A DNA stretch of 17,067 bases from Sphingomonadaceae bacterium (GTDB taxonomy: Bacteria; Pseudomonadota; Alphaproteobacteria; Sphingomonadales; Sphingomonadaceae), in NCBI GenBank assembly GCA_019239785.1, contig JAFAZM010000259.1, forward strand, positions 1 through 17,067, written 5' to 3'. The notes under the pieces were generated by a model, which saw only the letters and a program-made list of their open reading frames with translations, made no database searches and was not told the DNA's origin. The number at the start of each line of letters is the position of its first letter. Positions within the stretch are counted from its first letter, which is position 1. This document shows positions 1-6,669 of the stretch, piece by piece. The translations under genes and the position numbers were made by a program.

Positions 1-654
1 CTTCGCCTCGGCGACCCAGGCATTGCCCGGGCCGCAGATCTTGGGGACCGCGGCGATCCCGCCGGCGCCGAAGGCCAGAGCGGCGATCGCCTGTGCCCCG
101 CCGATCGTCCAGATGCTGGCGATCCCGCAAATGTCGGCGGCGAGCGCAAGCACCGGATCGAGGCCGCCGTCCCGCCGCGGCGGCGTCACGACCACGATCT
201 CGCCGACCCCGGCGGCCTTTGCCGGAATGGCGAGCATCAACAGGGTCGAGAAGAGCGGCGTCCGGCCGCCCGGTACGTAGAGGCCGACCCGGTCGAGCGG
301 CCGCCAGATCTTGCGCACGACGAGGCCCGGCATCGTCTCGACCGCATGCTCGGCCGGGAGGCTGGACTTATGGAAGGCGGCGATGTTCTTCCGGGCGAGC
401 TCGATCGCGCGCAGCTGCTCGGTGTCGAGCGTCCGCCGCGCCTCCTCGGCGATTGGCTGGGTGGCGACGCGCTGCGGGACGGCGCCGTCGAGGCGCTCCG
501 CAATCTCGGCCGCCGCTTCCCAGCCGCGCGCGGCGACGTCGTCGACGATCGCGCGCACCTGTTGCTGCAGGGCCGGATCGCTCCGCCCGCGCGGCCGGCT
601 CAGCGCCGCCTGCCTGTCCGCTTCGGACAGCTCGCTCCAGACCAGCCGTCTCAC
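1..654 (-). CDS. hisD: Histidinol dehydrogenase HisD, N-terminal 218 residues (cut by window edge)
   Basis: HisD catalyses the last two steps of histidine synthesis, oxidising L-histidinol to L-histidine with NAD+ and zinc. The frame is open from a GTG at 654 to base 1, so only the N-terminal half is present and the catalytic Glu/His pair lies outside the window. Visible family motifs are YVPGG (about residues 124-128), LMLAIPAKAAGV (about 139-150), GGAQAIAALAFG (about 184-195) and GPGNAWVAEAK at the edge (about 208-218). The GTG start overlaps the hisG stop by four bases (GTGA, 651-654), which implies translational coupling. The start is further supported by the N-terminus MRRLVWSEL, typical of HisD. 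It is the third gene of a yerC-hisG-hisD unit that presumably continues leftward with more his genes. Confidence 0.95.
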   Translation of the reverse strand, partial: MRRLVWSELSEADRQAALSRPRGRSDPALQQQVRAIVDDVAARGWEAAAEIAERLDGAVPQRVATQPIAEEARRTLDTEQLRAIELARKNIAAFHKSSLPAEHAVETMPGLVVRKIWRPLDRVGLYVPGGRTPLFSTLLMLAIPAKAAGVGEIVVVTPPRRDGGLDPVLALAADICGIASIWTIGGAQAIAALAFGAGGIAAVPKICGPGNAWVAEAK

Positions 655-1541
655 ATCATCATCTTTGCGATGGGGACGACCAGGATGGCCGAGGCGCCGG
701 CATTCTTCAGCGCCTGGAGCGTCTCCCAGAAGACCGATTCCTTGCAGACCGCATGGACCGCGAAATGGCCCGGCCGGCCGGCAAGCGGCAGGATCGTCGG
801 TGCCTCGGCGCCGGGCAGCATCGCCGCGATCGTCTCCAGTGCCTCCTCCGGCGCGTTCAGCATGATATATTTGCTCTCCTGGGTGGCGAGCACGCCCTCG
901 ATCCGGCTCAGCATCTGCACCGCCAGCTCCGCGCGCACCGGCGACAGCGGCTTGCGGGTGCGGATCAGCACCGCCTCGCTCTCCAGCACGGTGTCGACGG
1001 GCCTCAGCCCGTTCGCCTCCAGGGTCGCGCCGGTCGAGACCAGGTCGCAGATGAACTGCGCGATCTGGAGCCGCGGCGCCAGCTCGACGGCGCCGCTCAT
1101 CTTGACGATCTCGGCCTGCACCCCGGCCTGGTTGAGGAAGCGCTGGGTGAGGTTCGGATAGGAGGTGGCGATCCGCGCGCCGGCGAGCGATTGCGGGCCC
1201 TCATAGGCGGTCGCGTCGGGCGCGGCGATCTTCAGCGCGCACTGGCCGAAGCCGAGCGGTGCGACCAGGTCGACCGGCGCGGCGCCCTCGTCGAGCGCCA
1301 TCTCCTCCAGCACGTTCCGGCCGACCACGCCGAACTCGCAGACGCCGTCGCCGACGAAGGTCGGGATGTCGTCGTCGCGGACCAGCAGCAGGTCGAGCCC
1401 GAAATTCTCGACCCGTGCGGCGAGCGCGTTCTTGCCCTCCTGGATGCGGAAGCCGGCGCCGCGCAGCAGCTCGCGGGTGTTCTGCGAGAGCCTGCCGGAC
1501 TTCTGGATGGCGAGGTGGAGGCGGCTGCTATCGAGCGTCAT
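651..1541 (-). CDS. hisG: ATP phosphoribosyltransferase HisG, long form
   Basis: HisG condenses ATP with PRPP, the committed step of histidine synthesis. The 296-residue product has the length of the long, homohexameric form, which carries its own C-terminal regulatory domain and needs no HisZ. It reads closely like the enteric protein: AIQKSGRL near the N-terminus (11-18), VRDDDIP (54-60), IATSYP (124-129), the PRPP-binding stretch DLVSTGATLEANGL (166-179), ESKYIM and PTILPLAG in the C-terminal half, and a terminal VVPIAKMMM. An in-frame extension to 1646 is open, but the ATG at 1541 gives the canonical N-terminus and lies 14 bases inside the 3' end of the upstream regulator gene, while the hisG stop overlaps hisD. 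Long-form HisG is typical of gammaproteobacteria; many alphaproteobacteria instead use the short form plus HisZ, so its ancestry deserves a check. Confidence 0.96.
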   Translation of the reverse strand: MTLDSSRLHLAIQKSGRLSQNTRELLRGAGFRIQEGKNALAARVENFGLDLLLVRDDDIPTFVGDGVCEFGVVGRNVLEEMALDEGAAPVDLVAPLGFGQCALKIAAPDATAYEGPQSLAGARIATSYPNLTQRFLNQAGVQAEIVKMSGAVELAPRLQIAQFICDLVSTGATLEANGLRPVDTVLESEAVLIRTRKPLSPVRAELAVQMLSRIEGVLATQESKYIMLNAPEEALETIAAMLPGAEAPTILPLAGRPGHFAVHAVCKESVFWETLQALKNAGASAILVVPIAKMMM

Positions 1542-1851
1542 TGTCGGCTCCAAGGCGTTCGATCGCCATCTTGTAGGCTTGGTACGGCTCCTGCCGCAGG
1601 AAACGCGCGACCCGGACGATCGTCGTCGTGCTGACGCCGGTCGCATCGTGGATGTCGCGATAGGTGAGCTCGGTCTCGCCGAGCAGCCGCGCGACGTGCC
1701 AGCGTTCGGCGAGCGTGCGCACCTCGGCCGGCGTGCAGAGGTCGGCGAGCAGGCGCGCCATCTCGCCTTCGTCGCGCGGCGTCAGCAACGCCGCGCAGAG
1801 ATCGCGGGCGAGCACGTCGGGGTCCTTGGTCGGCGTCAGTGGCGCGGGCAT
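1528..1851 (-). CDS. TrpR-superfamily (YerC/YecD-type) regulator upstream of hisGD
   Basis: This is a 107-residue helical protein of the TrpR/YerC family, whose usual length is about 95-110 residues. Visible features are LCTPAEVRTLAERWHVARLL (about 38-57) and a helix-turn-helix region YRDIHDATGVSTTTIVRVARFL (about 64-85), where GVSTTTIVRV is the likely recognition helix. The family includes the tryptophan repressor TrpR and YerC/HisR, which in Gram-positive bacteria is linked to control of histidine genes. Here it is the first gene of the unit and its 3' end overlaps hisG by 14 bases, so a role as local histidine-operon regulator is the best inference; tryptophan as ligand is not excluded because trpG ends only 260 bases upstream. 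The ATG at 1851 was chosen because it gives the family-length product; upstream in-frame codons run into repeat sequence. Confidence 0.88.
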   Translation of the reverse strand: MPAPLTPTKDPDVLARDLCAALLTPRDEGEMARLLADLCTPAEVRTLAERWHVARLLGETELTYRDIHDATGVSTTTIVRVARFLRQEPYQAYKMAIERLGADNDAR

Positions 1852-1861
1852 TGCTCGTTCT

Positions 1862-1884
1862 ATTGTATTAGCACGTTGTAACAA
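1862..1884 (-). promoter_or_regulatory. Possible operator before the TrpR-family gene (imperfect dyad)
   Basis: About 10-30 bases before the regulator's start codon the sequence is locally AT-rich and holds an imperfect inverted repeat, TTGT...ACAA around a TTACAACGTGCTAATA core. TrpR-family proteins bind dyads of this general size, and autoregulation is common for them. The symmetry is partial (outer four bases plus scattered inner matches), so this is only a candidate. No histidine-rich leader peptide was found in this interval. Confidence 0.25.
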
Positions 1885-1955
1885 GCGGCCATGTAATAGC
1901 GGTGTGGCAGAGACGCAAGCCCTTTTGAAATCGCCACGGGATTCGTCGCGGTGCT

Positions 1956-2107
1956 TACCCTCTCCCGCCTGCGGGAGAGGGCAGGGTGAGGGTCTTGCGA
2001 AGCGAAGCTTCGCGCACTGCTTCGCAGCGCTCACCCTCACCCAACTTCCTCTAAGCTCGCGCGCGCTCGCTAAGACTTCGTATCCCTCTCCCCTCAAGGG
2101 AGAGGGG
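1956..2107. repeat. Composite palindromic intergenic repeat between trpG and the his unit
   Basis: The element has hairpin-forming outer arms, CCCTCTCCC...GGGAGAGGG at the left (about 1958-1981) and CCCTCTCCCC...GGGGAGAGGG mirrored at the right (about 2084-2107), with AGGGTGAGGG/CCCTCACCC inside and smaller hairpins GCGAAG/CTTCGC and AGCTCGC/GCGAGCT-like in the middle. It is a REP/BIME-like element with no protein-coding content. It separates the trp unit from the his unit and could act as a transcript end, although no T-run terminator is seen. Confidence 0.75.
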
Positions 2108-2111
2108 CAAT

Positions 2112-2684
2112 TCAGGCGCCCTCCAGCACATTCCTCAAAATCGCATCGCCCTTGAGCGTCAGGATCGACTCAGGGTGAAATTGCAGCCCGGTCTGCTTCG
2201 CCGCAGGATCGCTGATCGCCATCGCCATGCCGTCGATCTCGGCATGAATCCGGAAGCGGGGCGGCAGGTTCCGGGTGCAGAGGCTGTGATAGCGGCCGAT
2301 GGTCAGCGGCGTGTCGAGCCCACGCATCGGGCCCTGGCCGTCATGGTCGAGCAGGGAAGATTTGCCGTGCACCGGTTCGGGCGCGCGGGTGACAATGCCG
2401 CCCGCCTCCTCGACGATCGCCTGGTGGCCGAGGCAGATGCCGAGGAGTGGGATGTGCCCCTTGGCGATGGTGATCAGGTCGAGGCAGCAGCCGGCGTCGC
2501 GCGGCTTTCCGGGGCCGGGGGACAGCACGATCAGGGCATTGTCGTTCAGCGCTCGCGTCCACGCAAGCACCGGATCTATCGTGTTGCGCAGCACCGCGAC
2601 CTCGCAGCCGAGCCGCTCGAACGCCTCGACCAGGTTGAAGGTGAAGCTGTCGAAATTGTCGATGAAGAGGATTTTCCGGCTCAT
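2112..2684 (-). CDS. trpG: Anthranilate synthase component II, glutamine amidotransferase TrpG
   Basis: TrpG hydrolyses glutamine and channels ammonia to TrpE for anthranilate formation. The 190-residue product is a complete class I glutamine amidotransferase: FIDNFDSFTFNL at the N-terminus (7-18), oxyanion-loop SPGPG (55-59), nucleophile in GICLGHQ (Cys84), and the His170/Glu172 pair in QFHPES. Length matches the stand-alone TrpG/PabA family of about 190-200 residues. The start ATG overlaps the trpE stop (ATGA, 2681-2684), so it is coupled to trpE. It may also serve aminodeoxychorismate synthase, as amphibolic TrpG/PabA proteins do, but the trpE linkage makes TrpG the better name. trpD and trpC are not in the window. 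Confidence 0.94.
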   Translation of the reverse strand: MSRKILFIDNFDSFTFNLVEAFERLGCEVAVLRNTIDPVLAWTRALNDNALIVLSPGPGKPRDAGCCLDLITIAKGHIPLLGICLGHQAIVEEAGGIVTRAPEPVHGKSSLLDHDGQGPMRGLDTPLTIGRYHSLCTRNLPPRFRIHAEIDGMAMAISDPAAKQTGLQFHPESILTLKGDAILRNVLEGA

Positions 2685-4240
2685 GTCGCCGCTCCGGTCT
2701 GGGCGAGCACGGTCAGCAACGCGGAGGCCTTGCGGCGGGTCTCATCGGCCTCGCGCTGCGGGTCGCTGTCGTGGACGATGCCGGCGCCGGCGCGGACGAA
2801 GGCGGCGCCGTCGCGCACCACGGCGGTGCGGATCACCACGGCCGTGTCCATCATCCCCTCGCCGTTCAGCCAGCCGATCGCGCCCCCATAGGGGCCGCGC
2901 TTGGTGATTTCGGTCTCGCGCAGCAGCTGGGTGGCCCGGATCTTCGGGGCGCCAGTCAACGTGCCGACATTGAGGCAGGCCTGCAGCGCATCCAGCGCAT
3001 CGGTTCCCGGCCGCAGCGCGCCGGTGACCGAGGAGACCAGGTGCATCACCCGCGCGTAGCGCTCGACGGTCAGCAATTTCTCGACTCGCCTGGTGCCGGC
3101 CCCGCTCACGCGGGCGACATCGTTCCGCGCCAGGTCGACGAGCATCATATGCTCGGCCGCCTCCTTCGCATCGAGCCGCATCTCAGCCTCGAGCCGGTCG
3201 TCCTCGTCGCCGGTCGTCCCGCGCGGCCGCGTCCCGGCGATCGGCTTGACCTCGACCTTGTGGCCCGTCCCCTTCTCGCCGAACACGCGGACCGAAGTCT
3301 CGGGCGAGGCGCCGAACACCACATGGTCCGGCGCCGCGACGAAGAAATGATAAGGGCTGGGATCGAGCGCGCGGAGCGCCGTGTAGGATCGCAGCGGATC
3401 GGCGCAGGGTGCGCGGAAGGTGCGCGAGGGCACGATCTGATAGACCTCGCCCTCGGCAATATGGCCCTTCATCCGCGCGACCACGTCGGCATAGGCGTCA
3501 TCGTCGAGGTCCGTGTCGGAGAAATCGGGCGCCCGATCCTGCCTGGGCGGAAAGGTCAGCTTCTCGGCCCGGCCGCAGCGGGCGACGAGATCGGCGAGCC
3601 TTTGGGTGGCGCCGAAATAGGCGCGCTCGTCGGCCTTGGCGTCGGCCGACCCGAAGGCGGTGCAGATCGCTCGCGGCCGGGCGCCGGGCTCGAAGACGAT
3701 CAGGGATTCGGCGAGCCAGAAGACGAAATCGGGAAAGCCAAGCGGGTCCTCGGCGGAGGGCGGCAAGGTCTCGATCAGGTCGACATGGTCGAAGGCGACG
3801 ATCCCGAGCGTGGCGAGGGTGAAGGGCTCCTCGGCGGACATGATCTTGAGGCCCCCGCTCAGGAAGCGCAGCACGCTGAAGGGGGAGGGCGCGCGCAGCC
3901 GCTCCTCCAAGTCGGGGCTGTCGATGGGGGGAAAGGTGAGGATGAGCCGGTCCGTTGTCCGTTCGACCACGCGTTCAGGAAGATGGCCGGCGAGGGCGGC
4001 GGCGACATTGACGCCACCGTCCGACAGCGCCGCGACTTCGACCTGAGGCCCTCGGCACTCGACCCGCAAGGCGGCCTTGTCGAGCAGCAGGCCGGGGCCG
4101 ACCGAGCGCTCCAGCAGCAAGGTGTCGCGCCGACGGCCGCGGTCGCTCAGCGCCGCATAGAGCTCCAGCGGGTCGAGCCCGGCCGGCAATTGCCGGCAGA
4201 GCGCAAGCGCTGCCGCTTCCCCGATCCGCGCTGCGCTCAT
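2681..4240 (-). CDS. trpE: Anthranilate synthase component I TrpE, enteric-like, with altered Trp-site residues
   Basis: TrpE converts chorismate to anthranilate using ammonia from TrpG. The 519-residue protein aligns by eye along its length with enteric TrpE: FPDFVFWLAES (169-179), GEVYQIVPSRTF (264-275), FGASPETSV (309-317), KPIAGTRPRG (332-341), LVDLARNDVARV (368-378), GTLTGAPK (426-433) and GAGIVHDSDP (485-494). PIAGT, rather than the PIKGT of PabB, supports anthranilate synthase. The ATG at 4240 overlaps the stop of the DAHP synthase gene (ATGA, 4237-4240); the frame is open farther upstream but only inside that gene. Odd points: the feedback motif LLLES/LLLDS reads LLLERS (Arg45 at the position of enteric Ser40), and SPYMFF reads SPYHFF (His298 at enteric Met293). 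In Salmonella, substitutions at those two positions give Trp-resistant enzyme, so inhibition may be weak here. Confidence 0.95.
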   Translation of the reverse strand: MSAARIGEAAALALCRQLPAGLDPLELYAALSDRGRRRDTLLLERSVGPGLLLDKAALRVECRGPQVEVAALSDGGVNVAAALAGHLPERVVERTTDRLILTFPPIDSPDLEERLRAPSPFSVLRFLSGGLKIMSAEEPFTLATLGIVAFDHVDLIETLPPSAEDPLGFPDFVFWLAESLIVFEPGARPRAICTAFGSADAKADERAYFGATQRLADLVARCGRAEKLTFPPRQDRAPDFSDTDLDDDAYADVVARMKGHIAEGEVYQIVPSRTFRAPCADPLRSYTALRALDPSPYHFFVAAPDHVVFGASPETSVRVFGEKGTGHKVEVKPIAGTRPRGTTGDEDDRLEAEMRLDAKEAAEHMMLVDLARNDVARVSGAGTRRVEKLLTVERYARVMHLVSSVTGALRPGTDALDALQACLNVGTLTGAPKIRATQLLRETEITKRGPYGGAIGWLNGEGMMDTAVVIRTAVVRDGAAFVRAGAGIVHDSDPQREADETRRKASALLTVLAQTGAAT

Positions 4241-5253
4241 GCCAGGGTGCGCCCCACCGCCTGGGCCACCGGGGCGAGTGCCGTCATCAGCGCGCGGAAG
4301 CCCTCGGGATAGAGCGACTGGGCGCCGTCGGAGAGCGCGGCCGGCGGATTCTCGTGCACTTCGACGAGGATGCCGTCGGCGCCGCAAGCTGCGGCGGCGA
4401 GCGACATCGGAATCACGAAGTCGCGCACGCCCGTGCCGTGCGAGGGATCGACCAGCACCGGCAAATGCGTCTTCTGCTTGATATAGGGGATGGCGTTGAG
4501 GTCGAGCGTGTTGCGGGTCGCGGTCTCGAAGGTGCGGATGCCGCGTTCGCAGAGGATAACCTGCTCGTTGCCGGCGGCGAGCAGATATTCGGCGGCGAGC
4601 AGCAATTCCTCGAGCTTGGCCGAGAGGCCGCGCTTCAGCAGCACCGGCTTGCCCGCTTTGCCGACTGCCCGCAGCAGCGCGAAATTCTGCATGTTGCGCG
4701 CGCCGATCTGCAGCGCGTCGGCATGTTCGGCGACGATCTCGACGTCGGCCGTGTCCATCACCTCGGTGACGATCGGCAGGCCGGTCTCCTCGCTGACCTG
4801 CTTCAGGATCTTGAGGCCCTCCGGCCCATGGCCCTGGAACCCGTAAGGGCTGGTGCGCGGCTTGTAGGCGCCGGCCCGGAGCGCGGCGGCACCGGCCTCC
4901 TTGACCAGTTGCGCGGTGTTGCTGGTCTGGTCGTAGCTCTCGACCGCGCACGGCCCGGCGATCACGCCGAACGCGCGGCCGCCGATCGGCAGGCTTCCGA
5001 TCTTCACGATCGTATCGTGCGGGTGCAGCTCGCGGCTGACCAATTTGTAGGGGGCGAGGATCGGCTTCACCGATTCCACCATCGGGTGGCTTTCGAGGTT
5101 CAGCTCGGCGAGCACCCGCTCGTCGCCGAGCGCGCCGAGCACGACGCGTTCGACGCCGGGCATGTGCAGGGGGGTGAGGCCGCGCTCGGAGATCTGGGCG
5201 AGCAGGGCCTCGGTGATCTCGGGCGTGGCTTCGGGCTTGAGGACGATGATCAT
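4237..5253 (-). CDS. aroF: DAHP synthase, type I-beta (AroF-like), first gene of the trp operon
   Basis: The enzyme condenses phosphoenolpyruvate and erythrose-4-phosphate into DAHP, the first step of the shikimate pathway. The 338 residues match the type I-beta subfamily (Thermotoga-like): an N-terminal ferredoxin-like domain of about 75 residues that mediates feedback in relatives, then the barrel with AGPCAVES (99-106, metal-ligand Cys102), KPRTSPYGFQG (131-141), TEVMD (163-167), LLKRGL (205-210) and DPSHGTG (269-275, His272). It lies 28 bases after the trp attenuator terminator and is coupled to trpE, so it looks like a tryptophan-dedicated isozyme; a second, class II DAHP synthase lies in the aromatic operon. 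The ribosome binding site is weak (GGA about ten bases before ATG). Confidence 0.94.
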   Translation of the reverse strand: MIIVLKPEATPEITEALLAQISERGLTPLHMPGVERVVLGALGDERVLAELNLESHPMVESVKPILAPYKLVSRELHPHDTIVKIGSLPIGGRAFGVIAGPCAVESYDQTSNTAQLVKEAGAAALRAGAYKPRTSPYGFQGHGPEGLKILKQVSEETGLPIVTEVMDTADVEIVAEHADALQIGARNMQNFALLRAVGKAGKPVLLKRGLSAKLEELLLAAEYLLAAGNEQVILCERGIRTFETATRNTLDLNAIPYIKQKTHLPVLVDPSHGTGVRDFVIPMSLAAAACGADGILVEVHENPPAALSDGAQSLYPEGFRALMTALAPVAQAVGRTLA

Positions 5254-5280
5254 GATGCTGGTTCCAACTGGCCGTGGGAC

Positions 5281-5308
5281 AAAAAAAAGACCCGCCTGAG
5301 GCGGGCCT
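5281..5308 (-). terminator. Intrinsic terminator of the trp attenuator
   Basis: On the minus strand a GC-rich hairpin CCCGCC-TCA-GGCGGG, extendable by A-T, G-C and G-T pairs, is followed by eight T residues. It lies 25 bases after the leader-peptide stop codon and 28 bases before the DAHP synthase start, the textbook place for an attenuator. Confidence 0.9.
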
Positions 5309-5395
5309 TTCCGGTTGATGCTGAAAGCTCTCCTAGAAGCTGTCAGGCCATCGCCAGGCGGGCACGCCGACGGGTTCGCTGCGCCAGCGCCACCA
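5288..5395 (-). promoter_or_regulatory. trp attenuator: competing antiterminator pairing
   Basis: Leader segment CCCGCCTG (5355-5362, codons 20-22 of the leader peptide) duplicates the 5' arm of the terminator and can pair perfectly over eight bases with its 3' arm CAGGCGGG (5291-5298). A ribosome stalled at Trp codons 9, 10 or 12 would leave that segment free and so block the terminator; one that runs on to the stop codon would mask it. The model comes from inspection only; no folding energies were calculated. Confidence 0.7.
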
Positions 5396-5419
5396 GCCGA
5401 GATTGATGCCCGTGTTCAT
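5333..5419 (-). CDS. trpL: Trp leader peptide (TrpL-like), 28 residues
   Basis: This small open frame contains Trp at positions 9, 10, 12, 22 and 24, in the clusters WWRW and WRW, and ends in a TAG 25 bases before an intrinsic terminator. Five Trp in 28 residues immediately upstream of the DAHP synthase-trpE-trpG operon identifies it as the sensing peptide of a transcription attenuator. The first Trp cluster is placed to stall the ribosome upstream of the antiterminator segment. A promoter-like TTGACG/CATAAG pair ends only about ten bases before the ATG, and no Shine-Dalgarno sequence is visible, so the message may be leaderless, as known for trpL of Sinorhizobium meliloti. Confidence 0.9.
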   Translation of the reverse strand: MNTGINLGWWRWRSEPVGVPAWRWPDSF

Positions 5420-5428
5420 GGGATGGAG

Positions 5429-5456
5429 CTTATGGCCTGCACCTCGCCCGCGTCAA
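5429..5456 (-). promoter_or_regulatory. trpLp: Predicted sigma70-type promoter of the trp leader
   Basis: On the minus strand TTGACG (5456-5451) and CATAAG (5434-5429) are separated by 16 bases. The expected start of transcription is about 5421-5423, only a few bases before the leader ATG at 5419, which would give an almost leaderless transcript. No other good promoter pair is seen between the repeat element and the leader. Confidence 0.5.
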
Positions 5457-5478
5457 GCGGAGAGGCTCAGCCCTATTC

Positions 5479-5649
5479 CGTCATTCCCGCGAAAGCGGGA
5501 ATCCCGCTTCTTGCCTTTCTTCGCGCCTTTCCTTTCTTTCTTCGCGTCTTCGCGTGAAATCCAACTTCTTCTTTTTGCACGCAAAGACGCGAAGGACGCG
5601 AAGAAGGGCAATAAGAAGAAGCGGGATTCCCGCTTTCGCGGGAATGACG
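5479..5649. repeat. Long composite palindrome between phhA and the trp leader
   Basis: The outer arms each fold as CATTCCCGC-GAAA-GCGGGAAT hairpins and are mirror images of each other (left about 5481-5515, right about 5613-5649). Inner arms TTCTTCGCG...CGCGAAGAA and TTCGCGT...ACGCGAA continue the symmetry toward the AT-rich centre CAACTTCTTCTTTTTGCA. The whole unit could form one long cruciform or transcript hairpin and would separate phhA from the trp unit. GTCATTCCCGCGAAAGCGGGAAT hairpins are widespread in GC-rich proteobacteria; no coding function is supported. Confidence 0.8.
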
Positions 5650-5672
5650 AAGAAAATTAGTCCGACAGCTCG

Positions 5673-6536
5673 TCACGCCGCCAGCCGATCCGCCGCGCCC
5701 ACGGTGCCCGGATCGATATCCGGAAACCCTTCCAGCTCCCGGCACAGCGCAAGCACGTCCTGCCGCTCGATCACGCGCAGCACGTCCTCCAGGCTGGGCA
5801 TCACGAAATAGGACTTCTGGAAGCTGTCGGTCTTGTAGTCGGTGCAGAGCACGCGCCTGAGATCGAAGGCGAGGCGGTGCGGCTCGGGGCTTTCCAGCGC
5901 GAAGCGGCTCTCGCCGAAGCTGGAGACTATGCCGGCGCCGTAGATTCGCGTGCGGCCGCTCTCGCGGGCGAGCCCGAACTCGACCGTGTACCAGTAGAGC
6001 CGCGCGATCCGCTTCAGCGCGCCCATGTTCATGCCGGCCAGGCCGAGCTCGCCGAGGCGCTGCATGAAGTCGGCGACCTCGGGCTGGGCGAGCAAGGGAA
6101 CGTGGCCGAACACGTCGTGGAAGACGTCCGGTTCCTCCAGATAATCGAGCTGCGAGCGCTTGCGGATGAAATTGCCGGCCGGGAAGCGGCGCTTGCTGAG
6201 ATGCTCGAAGAAGACGTCCTCGGGCACCAGGCCCGGCACCGCGACGACGGTCCAGCCGGTGCGGGCGTTCAGCCGCTCGTTCAGCTCGCCGAATTCGGGA
6301 ATGCCGGGATGGTCGATCCGCAGCACGTCGAGCCCCTGCTCAAAGGCGCGGACGGCGCGGCCGGCCAGCGCCTTTTGCTGGCGGGCGAAGAGCAGGTCCC
6401 AGACATCATGCTCCTCGCCGGTCAGCTCCTCCCAATTCTGGGGCACCGTCCAGTCGGCGGCGGCGCCGGGCGGCGGGTGCGAGGGATCGCGGGCGGCGCC
6501 GTGGCGCTGGTCGATCGGGGTGGTTTCGTTCAGCAT
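5673..6536 (-). CDS. phhA: Phenylalanine 4-hydroxylase PhhA (Phe to Tyr)
   Basis: PhhA uses O2, non-haem iron and tetrahydropterin to turn phenylalanine into tyrosine. The 287-residue product has the bacterial monodomain length with no N-terminal ACT domain. The iron ligands are visible as His140 and His145 in DVFHDVFGHVPLL and Glu187 in YWYTVEFGL; SQLDYLEEPD precedes them (128-137), and STP-type terminal region YFVMPSLEDVLR follows. The ATG at 6536 is preceded by AAGGA at 7-base spacing and lies 20 bases after an attenuator terminator, so the start is well fixed. It follows a leader with four Tyr codons, which argues for a biosynthetic (tyrosine-making) rather than a purely catabolic role. 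No pterin carbinolamine dehydratase (phhB) is adjacent, and no prephenate dehydrogenase is seen in the window. Confidence 0.95.
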   Translation of the reverse strand: MLNETTPIDQRHGAARDPSHPPPGAAADWTVPQNWEELTGEEHDVWDLLFARQQKALAGRAVRAFEQGLDVLRIDHPGIPEFGELNERLNARTGWTVVAVPGLVPEDVFFEHLSKRRFPAGNFIRKRSQLDYLEEPDVFHDVFGHVPLLAQPEVADFMQRLGELGLAGMNMGALKRIARLYWYTVEFGLARESGRTRIYGAGIVSSFGESRFALESPEPHRLAFDLRRVLCTDYKTDSFQKSYFVMPSLEDVLRVIERQDVLALCRELEGFPDIDPGTVGAADRLAA

Positions 6537-6556
6537 CTGGTGATCCTTCCACAACG

Positions 6557-6585
6557 AAAAACCCCGCCGGGAAATCCTGGCGGGG
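6557..6585 (-). terminator. Intrinsic terminator of the phhA (Tyr) attenuator
   Basis: On the minus strand CCCCGCC and GGCGGGG form a seven-pair stem (6579-6585 with 6562-6568), with possible inner GG/CC pairs around an ATTT loop, followed by five T residues. It starts 30 bases after the Tyr leader stop codon and ends 20 bases before the phhA start. Confidence 0.9.
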
Positions 6586-6669
6586 CGATTTGACGTACCT
6601 TCTGGTGAAAGCGCGCTAAGCCGGTCCCGCCGAAGCGATGCCGTAATAATAATAGACGGCGGCGCCGGC
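6579..6669 (-). promoter_or_regulatory. Tyr attenuator: four-segment switch before phhA
   Basis: Segment 1 GCCGGCGCCGCC (6658-6669) lies just before the Tyr codons; segment 2 GGCGGGACCGGC (6620-6631) lies just after them; segment 3 is the terminator 5' arm (CCCGCC within 6579-6585); segment 4 is its 3' arm. Segments 1 and 2 can pair at 10 of 12 positions. GGCGGG of segment 2 pairs perfectly with CCCGCC of segment 3. A ribosome stalled on the four Tyr codons would cover segment 1 and free segment 2 to break the terminator; one that reaches the stop codon would cover segment 2. This matches the E. coli trp attenuator logic with Tyr as the signal. It was read by eye, not folded. Confidence 0.75.

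Noticed and set aside
1956..2107. Repeat elements considered as a CRISPR array or insertion sequence
   Set aside because: There are no evenly spaced direct repeats with unique spacers, no transposase and no target-site duplication; the elements are composite palindromes.
1852..2111. Search for a histidine leader peptide and attenuator before yerC-hisG
   Set aside because: No run of His codons and no T-tailed terminator precedes the start; the interval is mostly a repeat element.
2681..4951. 756-codon minus-strand frame covering trpE plus an N-terminal extension
   Set aside because: The extension lies in the wrong frame of the DAHP synthase gene and resembles no protein; the ATGA overlap at 4240 gives a normal TrpE.
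5500..5672. Small frames in the long palindrome between phhA and the trp leader
   Set aside because: They exist on both strands because the sequence is nearly symmetrical, and they show no ribosome binding site or family motif.
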